Source of the DNA: Toxonevra muliebris
Taxonomy: Eukaryota; Arthropoda; Insecta; Diptera; Pallopteridae
Direction of reading: 5' to 3'
Assembly: GCA_963691655.1 (NCBI GenBank)
Contig: OY829326.1
Location: 100,005,340 to 100,069,339, forward strand
Length of the DNA: 64,000 nt
Positions within the stretch are counted from its first letter, which is position 1; every line of letters begins with the position of its first letter. Under the pieces are notes generated by a model, which had not been told where the DNA came from, did not search any database, and saw nothing but the letters and a program-made list of their open reading frames with translations. This document shows positions 34,612 to 45,526 of the stretch, piece by piece. Made by a program: the position numbers and the translations under genes.

Positions 34612-34668
34612 AACATCAACGAAGGCTATCAGGCACCTGCTGTCTTCATCGATGGACTATAATGTCAA
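34612..34668 (+). other. Exon-like segment between AG and GTAAGT
   Basis: The 57-bp segment is preceded by AATAG and followed by GTAAGTGG (CAA|GTAAGT), in otherwise almost pure A+T. One frame is open throughout (TSTKAIRHLLSSSMDYNV). There is no polypyrimidine tract before the AG. Too short for a confident call. Confidence 0.2.
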
Positions 34669-34716
34669 GTAAGTGGTTTTATGGTAAATAACATAACCGT
34701 AAATATATATGTATAT

Positions 34717-35965
34717 CAAGGCCGTATTTAGGAGGGGTTTGGGGGGTTCTGACCTCCCCCCCCCCTGAAATGTGGAAACTTTAATCTAATTTTTGAGATT
34801 AATTGCCAATGGATGGAAAAAAAGTCAAAATAAAATCTAAAATCTATTTAACGATATTTTTTACTTCCATCGGTTTTTTTTTCTAAAAAGTCAAATATAA
34901 AAAATAAATAAAATATAGTCCTTAATTAACAAAAGACAAAAAAACACGAAAAAAATTTACAAAACGTGTTTTGTCTATATATTATTTAATTTAATTAGTT
35001 GACTGAATGTTTTACAAATAGTATTTACTATAAATAAAGAAAAATCCCCTGAAGAAGGCCTAAAATTTGCGCCGAAACGTTGGGAAAAAAGTATAAAATA
35101 GTTAACTATTTGCATATGAAAATTTCGACCAAAAAGCCTGTCATTATAATCTTGTTAACAATACATAAATTGGTCTAATAGAAAATTAAAAATATAAAAA
35201 ATAAATTTGAAATCTTAGTTGCACTATGCGAACAAATCCGATTTGTTTTCTTCGACATGTGGTTTGACTACGGATAAAGAGAAGGTGATACTGAGCACTC
35301 CTGCATTCATAATTTTTCTAGGTCAGTAACTGTTTAATTAATTTAAGGTTGAAAAGTTTAAAAATTAATAAAAATAGAAAAAATTATTGGATCCTTGTAA
35401 AATAAGACTTGCTTGAACCCCATTTTTTCCTAAAACGTGACGTTATGGGAAGTTTTTGACCTCAGATTTGTGTTCAACGTGAAAAATTCTTTCGCAAAAA
35501 TTCCATCTTATTAGCAAAACCAATCTTAAAATTAATTTTTTAACGCATTATTGCTCAGAGCACCACGACTAGAAAGATCTCTTTCAATGCTGTGACTTCA
35601 CGAATTTAGGGAATATGAGCTAACCTCATCCGGGTTCCTTATTTTTGGTAATTTTTTTGAGGTTGGGTACATCATCGGTAGTGGGAAGTCAATGAGTTAA
35701 CGAAATTATGTCCTTCACGATAAAAAAAATGCATTAGAATGCACATTGAATAATATTTATTTGAAAAAATTTAATTTAATTACTCTGGGAATTTTTTGCC
35801 ACTTTTGGCCATTTTTTTGAGGTTAAGATTAAAAAAAATCGGAAAATTTTTCTTAAAATTTTAATTTTATAGGGTCCATCAAATGTATCATCGATTTGAT
35901 TCATTGTATTTAAAAATCAGTTTGATAAAAATTATTTATGAATATTTTCTTCGAATGAAAACCCG
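34717..35965 (-). mobile_element. hAT-like element, inverted copy, one end lost
   Basis: From CAAGGCCGTATTTAGG at 34717 the sequence is the reverse complement of 38300-39264, with shared landmarks such as AACCCGGATGAGGTTAGCTC and TCTTTCTAGTCGTGGTGCTC (read on the minus strand). The other terminus is missing after CCCGG near 35960. A 280-bp insert at 34910-35189 is absent from the second copy. Confidence 0.75.
34910..35189. mobile_element. 280-bp retro-type insertion with 17-bp target duplication
   Basis: Flanked by AAATATAAAAAATAAAT at 34893-34909 and 35190-35206; the sequence is contiguous in the copy at 39 kb. It contains CTGAAGAAGGCC...GCCGAAACGTTGG near 35050-35082, a phrase typical of retroelement tails. 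The long duplication suggests target-primed insertion. The A+T-rich target makes the duplication length approximate. Confidence 0.5.
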
Positions 35966-36430
35966 GCAAATTATCTTTGTTAACAAACCCCAAAAGTGAG
36001 GGTGTCTTTCCAAAAACCCATCCCAGCCCTGAGAACAGCCGGACCAATTCAGACCAGAAAGACAACTCTCACACCAGAGAATGGAAGGTTTCGTTACAAT
36101 CATCGGAAAATCTCTCAGTTTAGGTCAAACAAGTAAATTTATATAATTTTATGAAATATACCTGGATCTCCCATAAATTTTAGCAGTTCTTCCATAAACA
36201 GGAAAATAATTATTTGTATTTTGTTTCAGATATGTATAAAATAATCGAGAAGCTTCGGCCGAAATGCAGAACGCTGCCATTCTTATAATTCATACAAGTG
36301 TGGAGTGTTGTCTAATGATTTTACTTTATATTTCGAAATAATCGAATACAGAAAACTTTTTGTTCCTTTTAACATGGTGCAATAGTAAATTTGAAATGGG
36401 AAATAGATAACTTTTTAATTTGGGTAATTC
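35966..36430. other. Spacer, no gene seen
   Basis: A more GC-even patch at 36000-36110 carries no recognised motif. Confidence 0.4.
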
Positions 36431-36609
36431 AGGGTCGTTGATTACGGCTCTGTACTCAGATCAATTTATTTAGTTATTTAAAACTGAAATTAAAATAAAA
36501 TTTTAATATTCCTATTTTTGTAATTTTTATTTTCTGGCGAAATCTCCCAGATCGGGAATCCCATACGCGATAAAGAGAAGCTGAGTACAGAGTCGAAATC
36601 AGCGACCCT
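36431..36609. mobile_element. Small MITE, 29-bp TIRs
   Basis: AGGGTCGTTGATTACGGCTC and the rc of the right end AGGGTCGCTGATTTCGACTC both continue TGTACTCAG, 26 of 29 matching. The flanks are AT-rich (ACTTTTTAA / TTAAAAAGT). The terminal GGGTCGCTGA phrase also occurs in the long-TIR element at 3.08 and 6.30 kb. Confidence 0.7.
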
Positions 36610-38286
36610 TAAAAAGTTATCCATTTGCACATTAGATTATGTAAAGCGTCAAATTATTGCATAGTGTAAACGTTTCGTACTAAAAAGTACGGTCTGGCAA
36701 TGCTGGCTCAGGCTATAGTAAAACGTCTTTCTTTCTGAATGACCTCATTGAGGTATCAAAGATTGAGAGACTACTCTTATAGCTAAACATTACAAGGTTG
36801 AAGATGCTGGTACAGACCAAAGCCATAACTGATATTGAGTGATCTAGCATTAGGCAAATCGAACTGAAAATATTTTGGCTTACATACTTTTTAAGTATAC
36901 TTAAATATATCAACACTTGCACACGAGAACTGAAAACGATAGCTAAAAGGATGGAAATTTTATCTCTAGAGAAATCTTCAAAAAAAAAATGTTAATACAA
37001 ATAAGAAAACATATAAAATTTTAACTATATTTTATTTAAGGTAACTGATGTTATGTTTCTTTACTCTTTCTCGTCAAAATTAATGATTTAATTCAAAAAT
37101 TAATTTACCTCTTTATTATTAAAATGTTTGCCTAGATACTTGAATTGTCATTGCATAATAAGTATTTTTTCAAGTGTACTTAAAAAACTATTATTATTAC
37201 TAAACACATAATCTATTTTTAAATTGCTGTGTTGAAAAATATTATATAATCCACTTGAAAATTTCAAATAAATATAAGATTTTTTTTTTTGTTCACAAAA
37301 TTAAGCCACAATTAGAAGCTTATCGTAAAAATTGATTAAAAACTAAAACAAATGAATATAACTAAAATCCGCAAATACTTCAATAAAAACAATGCATTAA
37401 TCTCAGCGTTTAATAAAAAAATAAAATAAAATTAAATTAAATTAGAAATGATTGAAGAATGCCCTATATGAGTTAGCGTTTATATGTGAAGTTGTAGTAA
37501 CTGTCACAGAAGTTATAAGACCTGAAGCAAATAATAAACTTTTTTAAGCTTGCAACAGGAAAAACTCCCAATAAATACAGGCATCTAGTAAAATCGTAAT
37601 GGATTGCCTTCAAAGTTCTTATTTCCTAAAAATTACAAAAGATCCTTAAGGCCTGCAGTAATATTTTCTTCTTTTTTTTTCTCCCTTGCCTCAAATCCAA
37701 AAGATTCTGGATATCTATCTGTAGTGAATCTGGCAGATAGGCTGCCTAAAGATTCTTTGTTCCTCCCTTTATGAAAAATCCTCAAAATCTTTAAATAAAG
37801 CTTATGCATTAAATTTCCAAATATTTTGCAGATAACTAAAATTTTCTTTCCAAGCAAAAAAAAAATTGGTGTCCCTAAAATTAGCAGGCCGATAATCTCA
37901 GTCCTTACTCATGCTTCACCCCTGCGAAAGGCTTTGAAAACACAGTCTGGTTACCTTACATGACATTCTACCTTTTATCGCTTCAAACGCCATGTTGTAT
38001 CACTCAAAAACCGAAAGTGTGTATTAAAAATTTATATGCCTTTAAATTCTACGCGAAAATATTCTGACATAGTAATCACCAAAATTATTATTTTAAAATC
38101 TAGTTAGATAGAGATGAGTATCGATTAAACTTAGTTTTTTTAGTCTTTAAATGAAAACAAGCTGAGTTTTTCCCACTGAGCATACGCATTTTTCTCTCAT
38201 ATTGTATTTTTTTCAGTTCAGCTTTCTGAAAATATGGTATTTTATGGGTGCTCTAATGTATATATTTTTTTTTCCTCCGTCCCCAC
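36610..38286. other. Spacer between inverted hAT copies, no gene seen
   Basis: A+T-rich. The short minus-strand frames at 36713-36922 and 37633-37857 show no recognisable domain. Confidence 0.5.
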
Positions 38287-39264
38287 CAGGGCAGTAGCCA
38301 GAAATTTTTTTCGGGGGGGTTTTCATTCGAAGAAAATATTCATAAATAATTTTTATCAAACTGATTTTTGAATACAATAAATTAAATCAATGATACATTT
38401 GATGGACCCTATAAAATTAAAATTTTAGGAAAAATTTTCCGATTTTTTTTAATCTTAACCTCAAAAAAATGGCCAAAAGTGACAAAAAAATTCCCAGAAT
38501 AATCAAATTAAATTTTTTCAAATTAATATTATTCAATGTGCATTCTAGTGCATTTTTATATCGTAAGGGACATAATTTCATTAACTCATTAACTTCCCAC
38601 TTCTGATGATGTATCCAACTTCGAAAAAATTACCAAAAATAGTAGAGGCTCATTTTTTTCAAATGATCATCATTGGGAATTTGAGCCATTATCAATGATA
38701 AGGAACCCGGATGAGGTTAGCTCATATTCCCTAAATTCGTGAAGTCACAGCATTGAAGGAGATCTTTCTAGTCGTGGTGCTCTGAGCAATAATGCGTTTT
38801 TGCGAAAGAATTTTTCACATTGAAAACGAAAAACGGGGTTCAAGCAAGTCTTATTTTACAAGGATCCGATAATTTTTTCTATTTTTACTAATTTTTGAGC
38901 TTTTCAAACTGATTCAGGACGAAACCTTAGATCAAAAACAGTTACTGACCTAGAAAAACTATAAATGCAGAAGTGCTCAGTATCACCTTCTCTTTTTGAA
39001 TCCGTAGTCAAACCTCATGTCGAAAACAAATCGGATTTGATCGCTTAGTGTAACTAAGATTTCAAATTTATTTTTTATATTTGACTTTTTAGATAAAAAA
39101 AAACCGATGGAAGGAAAAAATATCGTTAAATAGATTTTATTTTGACTTTTTTTCCATCCATTAGCAATTAATTTCAAAAATTAGAATAAAGTTTCCACAT
39201 TTCGGGGGGGGGAGGGGGGTTGGGGGTTTGACAAGCTCCCCGCCCCCCCCTAAATACGGCCTTG
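38287..39264 (+). mobile_element. hAT-like non-autonomous element with 8-bp target duplication
   Basis: Begins CAGGGCAGTAGCCAGAAAT and ends CTAAATACGGCCTTG, flanked by GTCCCCAC at 38279-38286 and 39265-39272. G-runs just inside both ends (CGGGGGGG and CCCCCCCC) accompany the CAGGGC...GTAGCC terminus familiar from hAT elements. It has no transposase. The inverted partner is at 34717-35965. Confidence 0.8.
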
Positions 39265-40815
39265 GTCCCCACCAATTTGAAAAGCCCAGGCCATCTTTTA
39301 GATCCTTCGAATTTTTGGATATGAGTCAAATAACAAATTATTTAATTTACATTTTCTCTATCTGGTTATGGCTCTTAGCGCTTTAAGCTCAACCTATATG
39401 GCAAATTTTCTCTGTAGGAGTAACGCGCGAAAAAAAAATTCTTTGAATTTTGCACTACGTCGACTAAATTCCATTTATATATACCCCATAGCATCGAGAA
39501 ACACAAATGTCAAATCAATCAGTTGCTTTCGCTCTTCACTGTGCACGTTCCTTCACTTGTGTCGCGCATCTGATCGAAAATTCAAATCGGAACAAAAACG
39601 TAAAAATAACTATATTATTCTAGTTTTTTTTTAATGCAATTAGCTTTGTGTAGTAGATAAGGACTTAAACTAATAAAGAAATTCAAAATACAGTTCAATT
39701 CATTTTTTTCTGTTGATTGTAATGGCTTTGAAATGCACCGGAAATTTCATGTAACGTTAAAGACCTTTTTTTACAAAAAGTTTTTCTAATAAATCTAACA
39801 AAACAAAAATTGGGAACGAGCTACTTTTTTTCGAGAACCTTAAATTATTCAATTTCCTCGCTGTATTGGCAATCAAGCTTGTGTAACGTTAAAGACCAAT
39901 TTCGCTGAAAAAATTGTACTTTGTGATTCGGCATAAAAACATAATTTACTGTTCTCAGAAACCACTGAGCCGAGCATAGAGTAACTAGACGTACTGATTT
40001 AGTCAATACATGTACTGATTTTCTTGGATTTTTATTTTAAAAGTACTGATTTTAAAATTCTGAAATCAGTACGCAAACCTAGCTATTTTTGGATTTTGTA
40101 TTATTTTAGTACTGAGTTTTGTAATATTAATACCATTTTTGGTCTTTTTATTATTGTAAATTTTTATCTATTTTGAATTCTTTAAATGAAAACTAGACAG
40201 AAACAATAGGTTTTGTAAAATTCCCAACTGTAGAAAAAATGTAATTTTTTTTCGATTCCACTGAAAGAACTTTCCGTTTATTGTTCACTTTTTAGAAGAA
40301 GGAAAGAAACAAACTTGCCTCAATGAGTTCATTACGTGACCTTATATTCAAAAGTAAAAATCTATATATATCTGGAAAATGTACTGATTTGTACTGATTT
40401 TTGTATTTAATTCAAGTCCAATATACTAATTTTTTAGATAAAAATAAATGTCTGATCTGCTAGTTCTATGAACTTTTTGACATTCTTCTGGCATCATTGT
40501 TCATTCAAAACCTATTAATAATTTTAATAACTGAATAGAAATGTGAACTGCCAAATTTGGAAGAAATCTGCAAAAAAAATTTTTCAAATCAAAAATATTA
40601 AAATTAAATGTAGTTTGTATGGAATTTATGAAAAAAAAATTGACAAAACAAGACTTTAAATTTCATCAGTCGCTCTGGAAATGGTTGTATGTCAATGACA
40701 TTTTTAAGAAAGTTCTCTAACTTAATGAAAATAATAAAAAAATTAATATCACGTACATTTAATCTGAAGTTTATGACCTTCTTAGCCGAAAACCCCTGAA
40801 AATGTGGAATTTATA
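39265..40815. other. Spacer with GTACTGATTT and GTTAAAGACC repeats
   Basis: GTACTGATTT recurs at least five times between 39985 and 40400, with TAGAGTAACTAG (39975) and CTAGTTCTATG (40460) as possible weak inverted ends of an old element. GTAACGTTAAAGACC occurs at 39751 and 39883. No gene. Confidence 0.4.
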
Positions 40816-41395
40816 TTGGATGTATGAATGTATAAACTCGTCATTGTGACTAACTTCATATCTATCATACGCGCCATTTTTTTGACATTGACAGCTATTC
40901 TATCTCGAAGAGCGCCAAAAATACTATAAGAATTGATCTGTCAAATAATTTTCATAATTGAGCCGAGCATTAAAGGATAAGAGGCCCGGATATGAGAATA
41001 GACACGACGAAGTTATTCTTCAGTACGACAATGCTCGGCCGCATGTTGCAAGGGAAGTAAAAACATACTTGGAAACGCTGAAATGGGAAGTGCTACCCCA
41101 CCCGCCGTATACTCCAGACATTGCTCCTTCTGATTACCACTTGTTCCGATCGATGTCACACGGCCTGGCTGAACAGCACTTCCGTTCTTACGAAGAACTC
41201 AAAAATGGGTCGATTCGTGAATAGCCTCAAAAGATGAGGAGTTTTTTCGACGTAGAATCCGTATGCTACCATAAAGATGGGAAAAGGTTGTGGCTAACGA
41301 TGGACAATACTTTAAAGAATAAATTTATAATCACTTTTTCACAATAAATGTCCAAATTACGAAAAAAATACGAGTTTATACATTCATACTCCCAA
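40816..41395 (+). mobile_element. mariner element, internally deleted (580 bp)
   Basis: Inverted ends TTGGATGTATGAATGTATAA and (rc of the right end) TTGGGAGTATGAATGTATAA are flanked by TA at 40814-40815 and 41396-41397. Autonomous mariners are about 1.3 kb, so over half is missing. The retained part is the C-terminal transposase region. Confidence 0.9.
40958..41322 (+). pseudogene. mariner transposase, C-terminal fragment
   Basis: The DDE transposase fragment carries VILQYDNARPHVA (second catalytic Asp), WEVLPHPPYTPDIAPSDYHL (third catalytic Asp in the mariner DD34D position) and SMSHGLAEQHFRSYEELK. Near 41200 the frame shifts. The remainder (IASKDEEFFRR, then RWEKVVANDGQYF) is read in another frame with two stops before the natural stop at 41320-41322. 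The N-terminal paired-like HTH and the first Asp are deleted. Related to the mariner group within Tc1/mariner, unlike the DD37E copies elsewhere in the window. Confidence 0.9.
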
Positions 41396-41404
41396 TAGTA
41401 TTTT

Positions 41405-41620
41405 TTGCACCTAGCGGCCGTTATTGGTAAAAATAAACTACAGATTCAGATTCCTCGTACCCGAAAACCCCCAGGAAGACCTTTTGATGGTAAAAATATT
41501 TGCAATATGTGCAAAACTGAGAAAATAGTTTTCTATATACAACCCAAGCTTTCAGAAAAACTTAGTTTCATCAATTCCCCAGAAAAAAAAAACCGGAAAT
41601 GCTCTACATTGTTATAAGTA
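41405..41620 (+). other. Unrecognised open frame with CxxC motif
   Basis: The 70-residue frame contains PRTRKPPGRPFDGK followed by ICNMCKTEKIVFYIQPKLSE. The basic GRP-like phrase (an AT-hook-like PPGRP) and CxxC look more protein-like than neighbouring frames and may be the C-terminal tail of a transposase of the element that bears the GTAACGTTAAAGACC motifs. I could not assign a family. Confidence 0.25.
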
Positions 41621-41639
41621 GTGGGGTGCAAAATACACC

Positions 41640-44332
41640 CCGCGCGAGTGACGGCGGATTAAGAGCACTACAATGTGATATTGCAAGACTAGGTTTTGAA
41701 AACCAGTGAAAAACAAACACCTTCTAGCCGTTTTTAGTTTTTTATTGCATCATATTTTCTTGTTTCTCAAAATAAAATCGTTATGTAACGTTATAGACTT
41801 TTTCCTGTAAGGTTAAAGACCGGACATTTTGGATCTTTGAAGTGCAAGAGAAATATTTTTTTGGTTTTATTTTAATTTCAGTAGCTTACTTGATCCCTCA
41901 TATTCGATATAGTGCCTTAGTTTAGGTTTTTTCATTGCTACTTTCGCTAATTTTTTTCAAAATGTAGAGCTACCTCGAGACTCACTTCCAAAAAATGTAA
42001 CTTTGAAGACCACAAAATGTAACTTTGAAACGACAAAAGTTAAAAAAATGTTTGTTCACATGAAATGATGGCCTATTTTCATGTCCATGTAAAAAAATGG
42101 TTTCATGGGATATTTTCGACATATTTGCAAAAATATGCGTACGACTGTAAAGTTAAAGACCAAAAACTTGGTCATATGGTCAAATGAGCAGAATGTTTTT
42201 CATTTCACTATTATAACAATAGGAAGAATGCTCACAAAATAATCAATATAACTTTTTAAACTTAATACTCACCAGCGTGTGCTTTATTAACTCCTTCATA
42301 CCCAATGTTGCGTATATGCAGTATTCACTTTAATGTGGCATAAAATAGGTGTTTAACAAATTTCACTAATTATAATATATGCCTTCAGTTCTGTTAGGCA
42401 TTCTTCATGTTTGCTGATTGTCGAACATTTGAAATTTCTTCCTTATGTTTTTTTTTTAATGTTTTGTCTTTGAAGTCTACCAAAAAACCTAAGTGAAAAA
42501 TTTTGTATTAAAATCGTTTGCACAATTTTTAGAAAAAATATGTGTTTAATTATTACTAAGCGGAAATTTTCTTTATCAGATATGTTTATAAAAGATAAGA
42601 GAATATGAAAATAAAAAAATCGGAGAAAAAGAGTTATCCAGTGGTTGTCTACAGCTTCATAGCTATGTTTTTTTAACCGTTACTAAAGTGAAAGACTAAA
42701 TAAGTAACCGTAATTTCAAAACAAATGGCTTCTATCAAGCCCTATTAAAATTCGGCCATCACAGGGTTAACAATCATGTACTACATAAAAGCAAATTTAG
42801 CCTATACCTAACAAATATGAAAATCATAACTACAAATTCAATTTCTCATGCATGATGTCAACTTTGAATATTAATTAATTTTAGATTTGTAAATATTATT
42901 ATTTTTTTTAACAACTTTAATTGAAAAATTAGCTCATGCTCCAAACTAACTTAATTTAGCTACAGTTCCACGAACTCTATTTTTTTCTGCAAATTGTATA
43001 TTGAAAAGTATGTATATGTGTGTAGTGCTAGAGGCGCGAATTTTAACAGACTTTCATTATGCAAATACTGGGCTTTTTGTTTTTTTTTTTAATGCAATAG
43101 CAAACATAAATGAAGGTACAAATTTAAATTCTATACTTTTGTGTAACATTAAAACATTATATAATATTTTTCCAAATATTTTACCTTTAAATATTTTTTG
43201 GTTTGTTGATATGGAAGAGTTTGTATGTGTTTTGCATTATTGAACCAAAATGATTTTCGAATTGATTTATGTTAATGGTTGCACTATGCTGCAGCAACAA
43301 CAGCAATAACAACAACATTTGCCACCACTGCGCGCTGCAATAAAAAAATAATAATAATAACGAAATAACACAATAGAAAGAAAGCAAAACAGAACGAAGA
43401 AAATAAAAAAAAAATGATGTTTTCTAAAATGTGAAACACAGAAATTTTCGTTATGTATTTTATAGATGTATACGAATGTTTGTATGTATGTTACGTAGTA
43501 TTTGTAACTATTAAATCAAATATGTATGTATGCATTTGGTATGCAAGTTTGTGGCGCCTACATGTATGCAAATCTTTATGCATATATGCATAGATTCATA
43601 TGTGTGCTATTACTGTTATTGTAGCACACACACACATACATATGTATATGTATGCTTGTATATGTAGTAGCATGCATACAACTACATTTTCATGTTCAAT
43701 TTAATTTCTGCATCATTTTAGGCGCAATGGCAAATGTTCAAGGAAACATATTTTTTGTTGAATGTGCACAAGTTGGCATCATTTGTAGTTGTGCAATATC
43801 GTCGTCCTTGATGCTGTAGCATGAGAACTAAAATATACAATTACGTATAAAATATTATTATATTCGCATATAAATATATTTGCTCTTTTTTTTGTACTTC
43901 TGGGCGTATGAGTGACCTTTAGTTATTTGTATTTTAAGTTAATTAAATTGGGGGAATAATGGGGGTGTAAGAAAGCACTATTCAAAATAGATTACAAAAA
44001 TAAACAGTTACTAGTTTTGATGATCTCTAAAACATTTCTGAAGTATTTGTTCGCATTCTTCAAGTATTTGATCAAAGTCATGCAGTTGTAACTAAACCAT
44101 TCTACTTTCTCTAGGATTTGTCATAGAAAGTCATGTCTTTTCCTCTGTAAAACACCAAAATCGTTTTGCATATAAACCTTATCATATTTCAGTCCAAGTT
44201 TTTATGAGCTTAAATATAAGAAAAGAGAAAATCTATTATTCTAAAAGTTTCATTCTCTTGGGAAAAACAAGGGTAAAAAAAAAAAAAAATCTCTCTGAAA
44301 ATTCTTCAAAAATATTGGGAATAATTTCAGTA
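41640..44332. other. Spacer with dispersed repeats and microsatellites
   Basis: GTAACGTTAAAGACC-type motifs occur at 41785, 41807, 41998 and 42147. A segment at 42326-42385 recurs at 50043-50100. CAACAACA runs occur at 43280-43320 and CATACATATGTAT runs at 43480-43680. No gene. Confidence 0.5.
42326..42385 (+). repeat. Dispersed repeat pair member 1
   Basis: ACTTTAATGTGGCATAAAAT AGGTGT...AACAAATTTC is nearly identical to 50043-50080. Confidence 0.75.
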
Positions 44333-45287
44333 TTATTATTATTATTATTATTAATTTATTAACTTAGAATTATAAATTATAAGCTAATATAAAAGTAGCA
44401 ATGGCGACTAAGGCCTTCAGCACTTAAAACTAAGAGAAATTAACTTGTGTAAGTAATGATATTGTATGGTATGGTAGTAACGAGAAAGGCTTTTCCGTTT
44501 TAAATTTTAAGTAAATTAAAATAATGAAATAAGTATTACAATCGATGAAGTTTTAAGTAGAAAAATTAAATGCTAAGAATAATTTTAATTTAGTATTTCT
44601 TAAAATCTATAATATAATACAAAATATGTGAGAATATGAGGAATTGTTAAAATTAATCATAATTAAGATGAATAACATTAGGAAATAAAGAAAAATTGAT
44701 TAAATTAATTATTATATAGAATAGTACAGCGAAGTTTTTTCTAAGTACTTAATAATTTTTATTATGTTTACGGAAGAAAGTTCAGAGAGAAAAATAGTAG
44801 GATTTTGGTTACCAAAAATTTCTGACCTAAAATTGTTGAAATAAGTACAGTCCATTAGTAGATGTTGAGTATTAATTCTCATATTACAATTGCAGTATTG
44901 ACAGAAAGGCGAGATATTTCTGTTTAAAAGATGTTCATGTGAGATTCTAGAGTGGCCAAATCTTAATCGGTATACCTTAATAAGGTCCAATCTTGTTACA
45001 TCTTTAGTTTCAATTTGAGAGAGCTGTTGGATACTGCTTTGAATAGAATTAATGGTTTTATACCACGTTGAAAAGTCATTCCACAAAGATTTATGTTTAT
45101 CCACATATTGAAATTTAACGAAGTTACGTATATCCTTAAAGTTAAGATTAGGTGTTGTGGTAAGAGGGGCGTTATGAGCATTTTTCGCTGACTGATCAGC
45201 GTACTCATTGCCGGTTATTTGAGTATGACCTGGAATCCACATAATTATGATTTTTGGAAAGTTATCTATTAATATATCTCTTACTAA
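44333..45287 (-). mobile_element. I-like LINE, 5'-truncated, with 13-bp target duplication
   Basis: On the minus strand the element runs from within RNase H through the end of ORF2, a 3' UTR and a (TAA)n-type tail (44333-44352). AATAATTTCAGTA at 44320-44332 and 45288-45300 is an exact target duplication. 5' truncation, a simple-repeat tail and a 13-bp duplication are hallmarks of LINE integration. A TAA-repeat tail is characteristic of I-clade elements. Confidence 0.85.
44712..45287 (-). pseudogene. LINE ORF2 C-terminal part (RNase H end and zinc-knuckle-like block)
   Basis: The open frame begins inside the element (DILIDNFPKIII) and continues IMWIPGHTQITGNEYADQSA, which holds the final His and Asp signature of RNase H. 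After a linker comes RLRFGHSRISHEHLLNRN and CQYCNCNMRINTQHLLMDC, a CxxC...H...C block typical of the C-terminus of RNase H-bearing LINEs. The stop at 44712 appears natural. There are no internal stops over 190 codons, so the insertion is fairly young, but without reverse transcriptase it is inert. Confidence 0.85.
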
Positions 45288-45300
45288 AATAATTTCAGTA

Positions 45301-45524
45301 GTATTTGTGATAATTTGAGAAGAAAATCTCTTTTTTCTTCCATTCAGGTATTCAGGTTAGCTCTTACATCAAGGAGTATGAAGGAAGGGAGTAAACATTT
45401 AAACTAAACTCTACGTGTTTGGACTCGTATCCAAGGATCTCAACTATTGTACTGTATTGTAGATACAGTCCGTAAAACAAGGAGTGCCTAACATAATAGC
45501 CTATTATACTCGACCGTCTTCAAA
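45301..45524. other. Spacer
   Basis: Short non-coding interval between the LINE and the DD37E element. Confidence 0.5.
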
Positions 45525-45526
45525 TA

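Noticed and set aside
35050..35082. Hammerhead-like CTGAAGA...GCCGAAACG
   Set aside because: No stem III or GUH triplet downstream; kept only as a possible relic in the findings.
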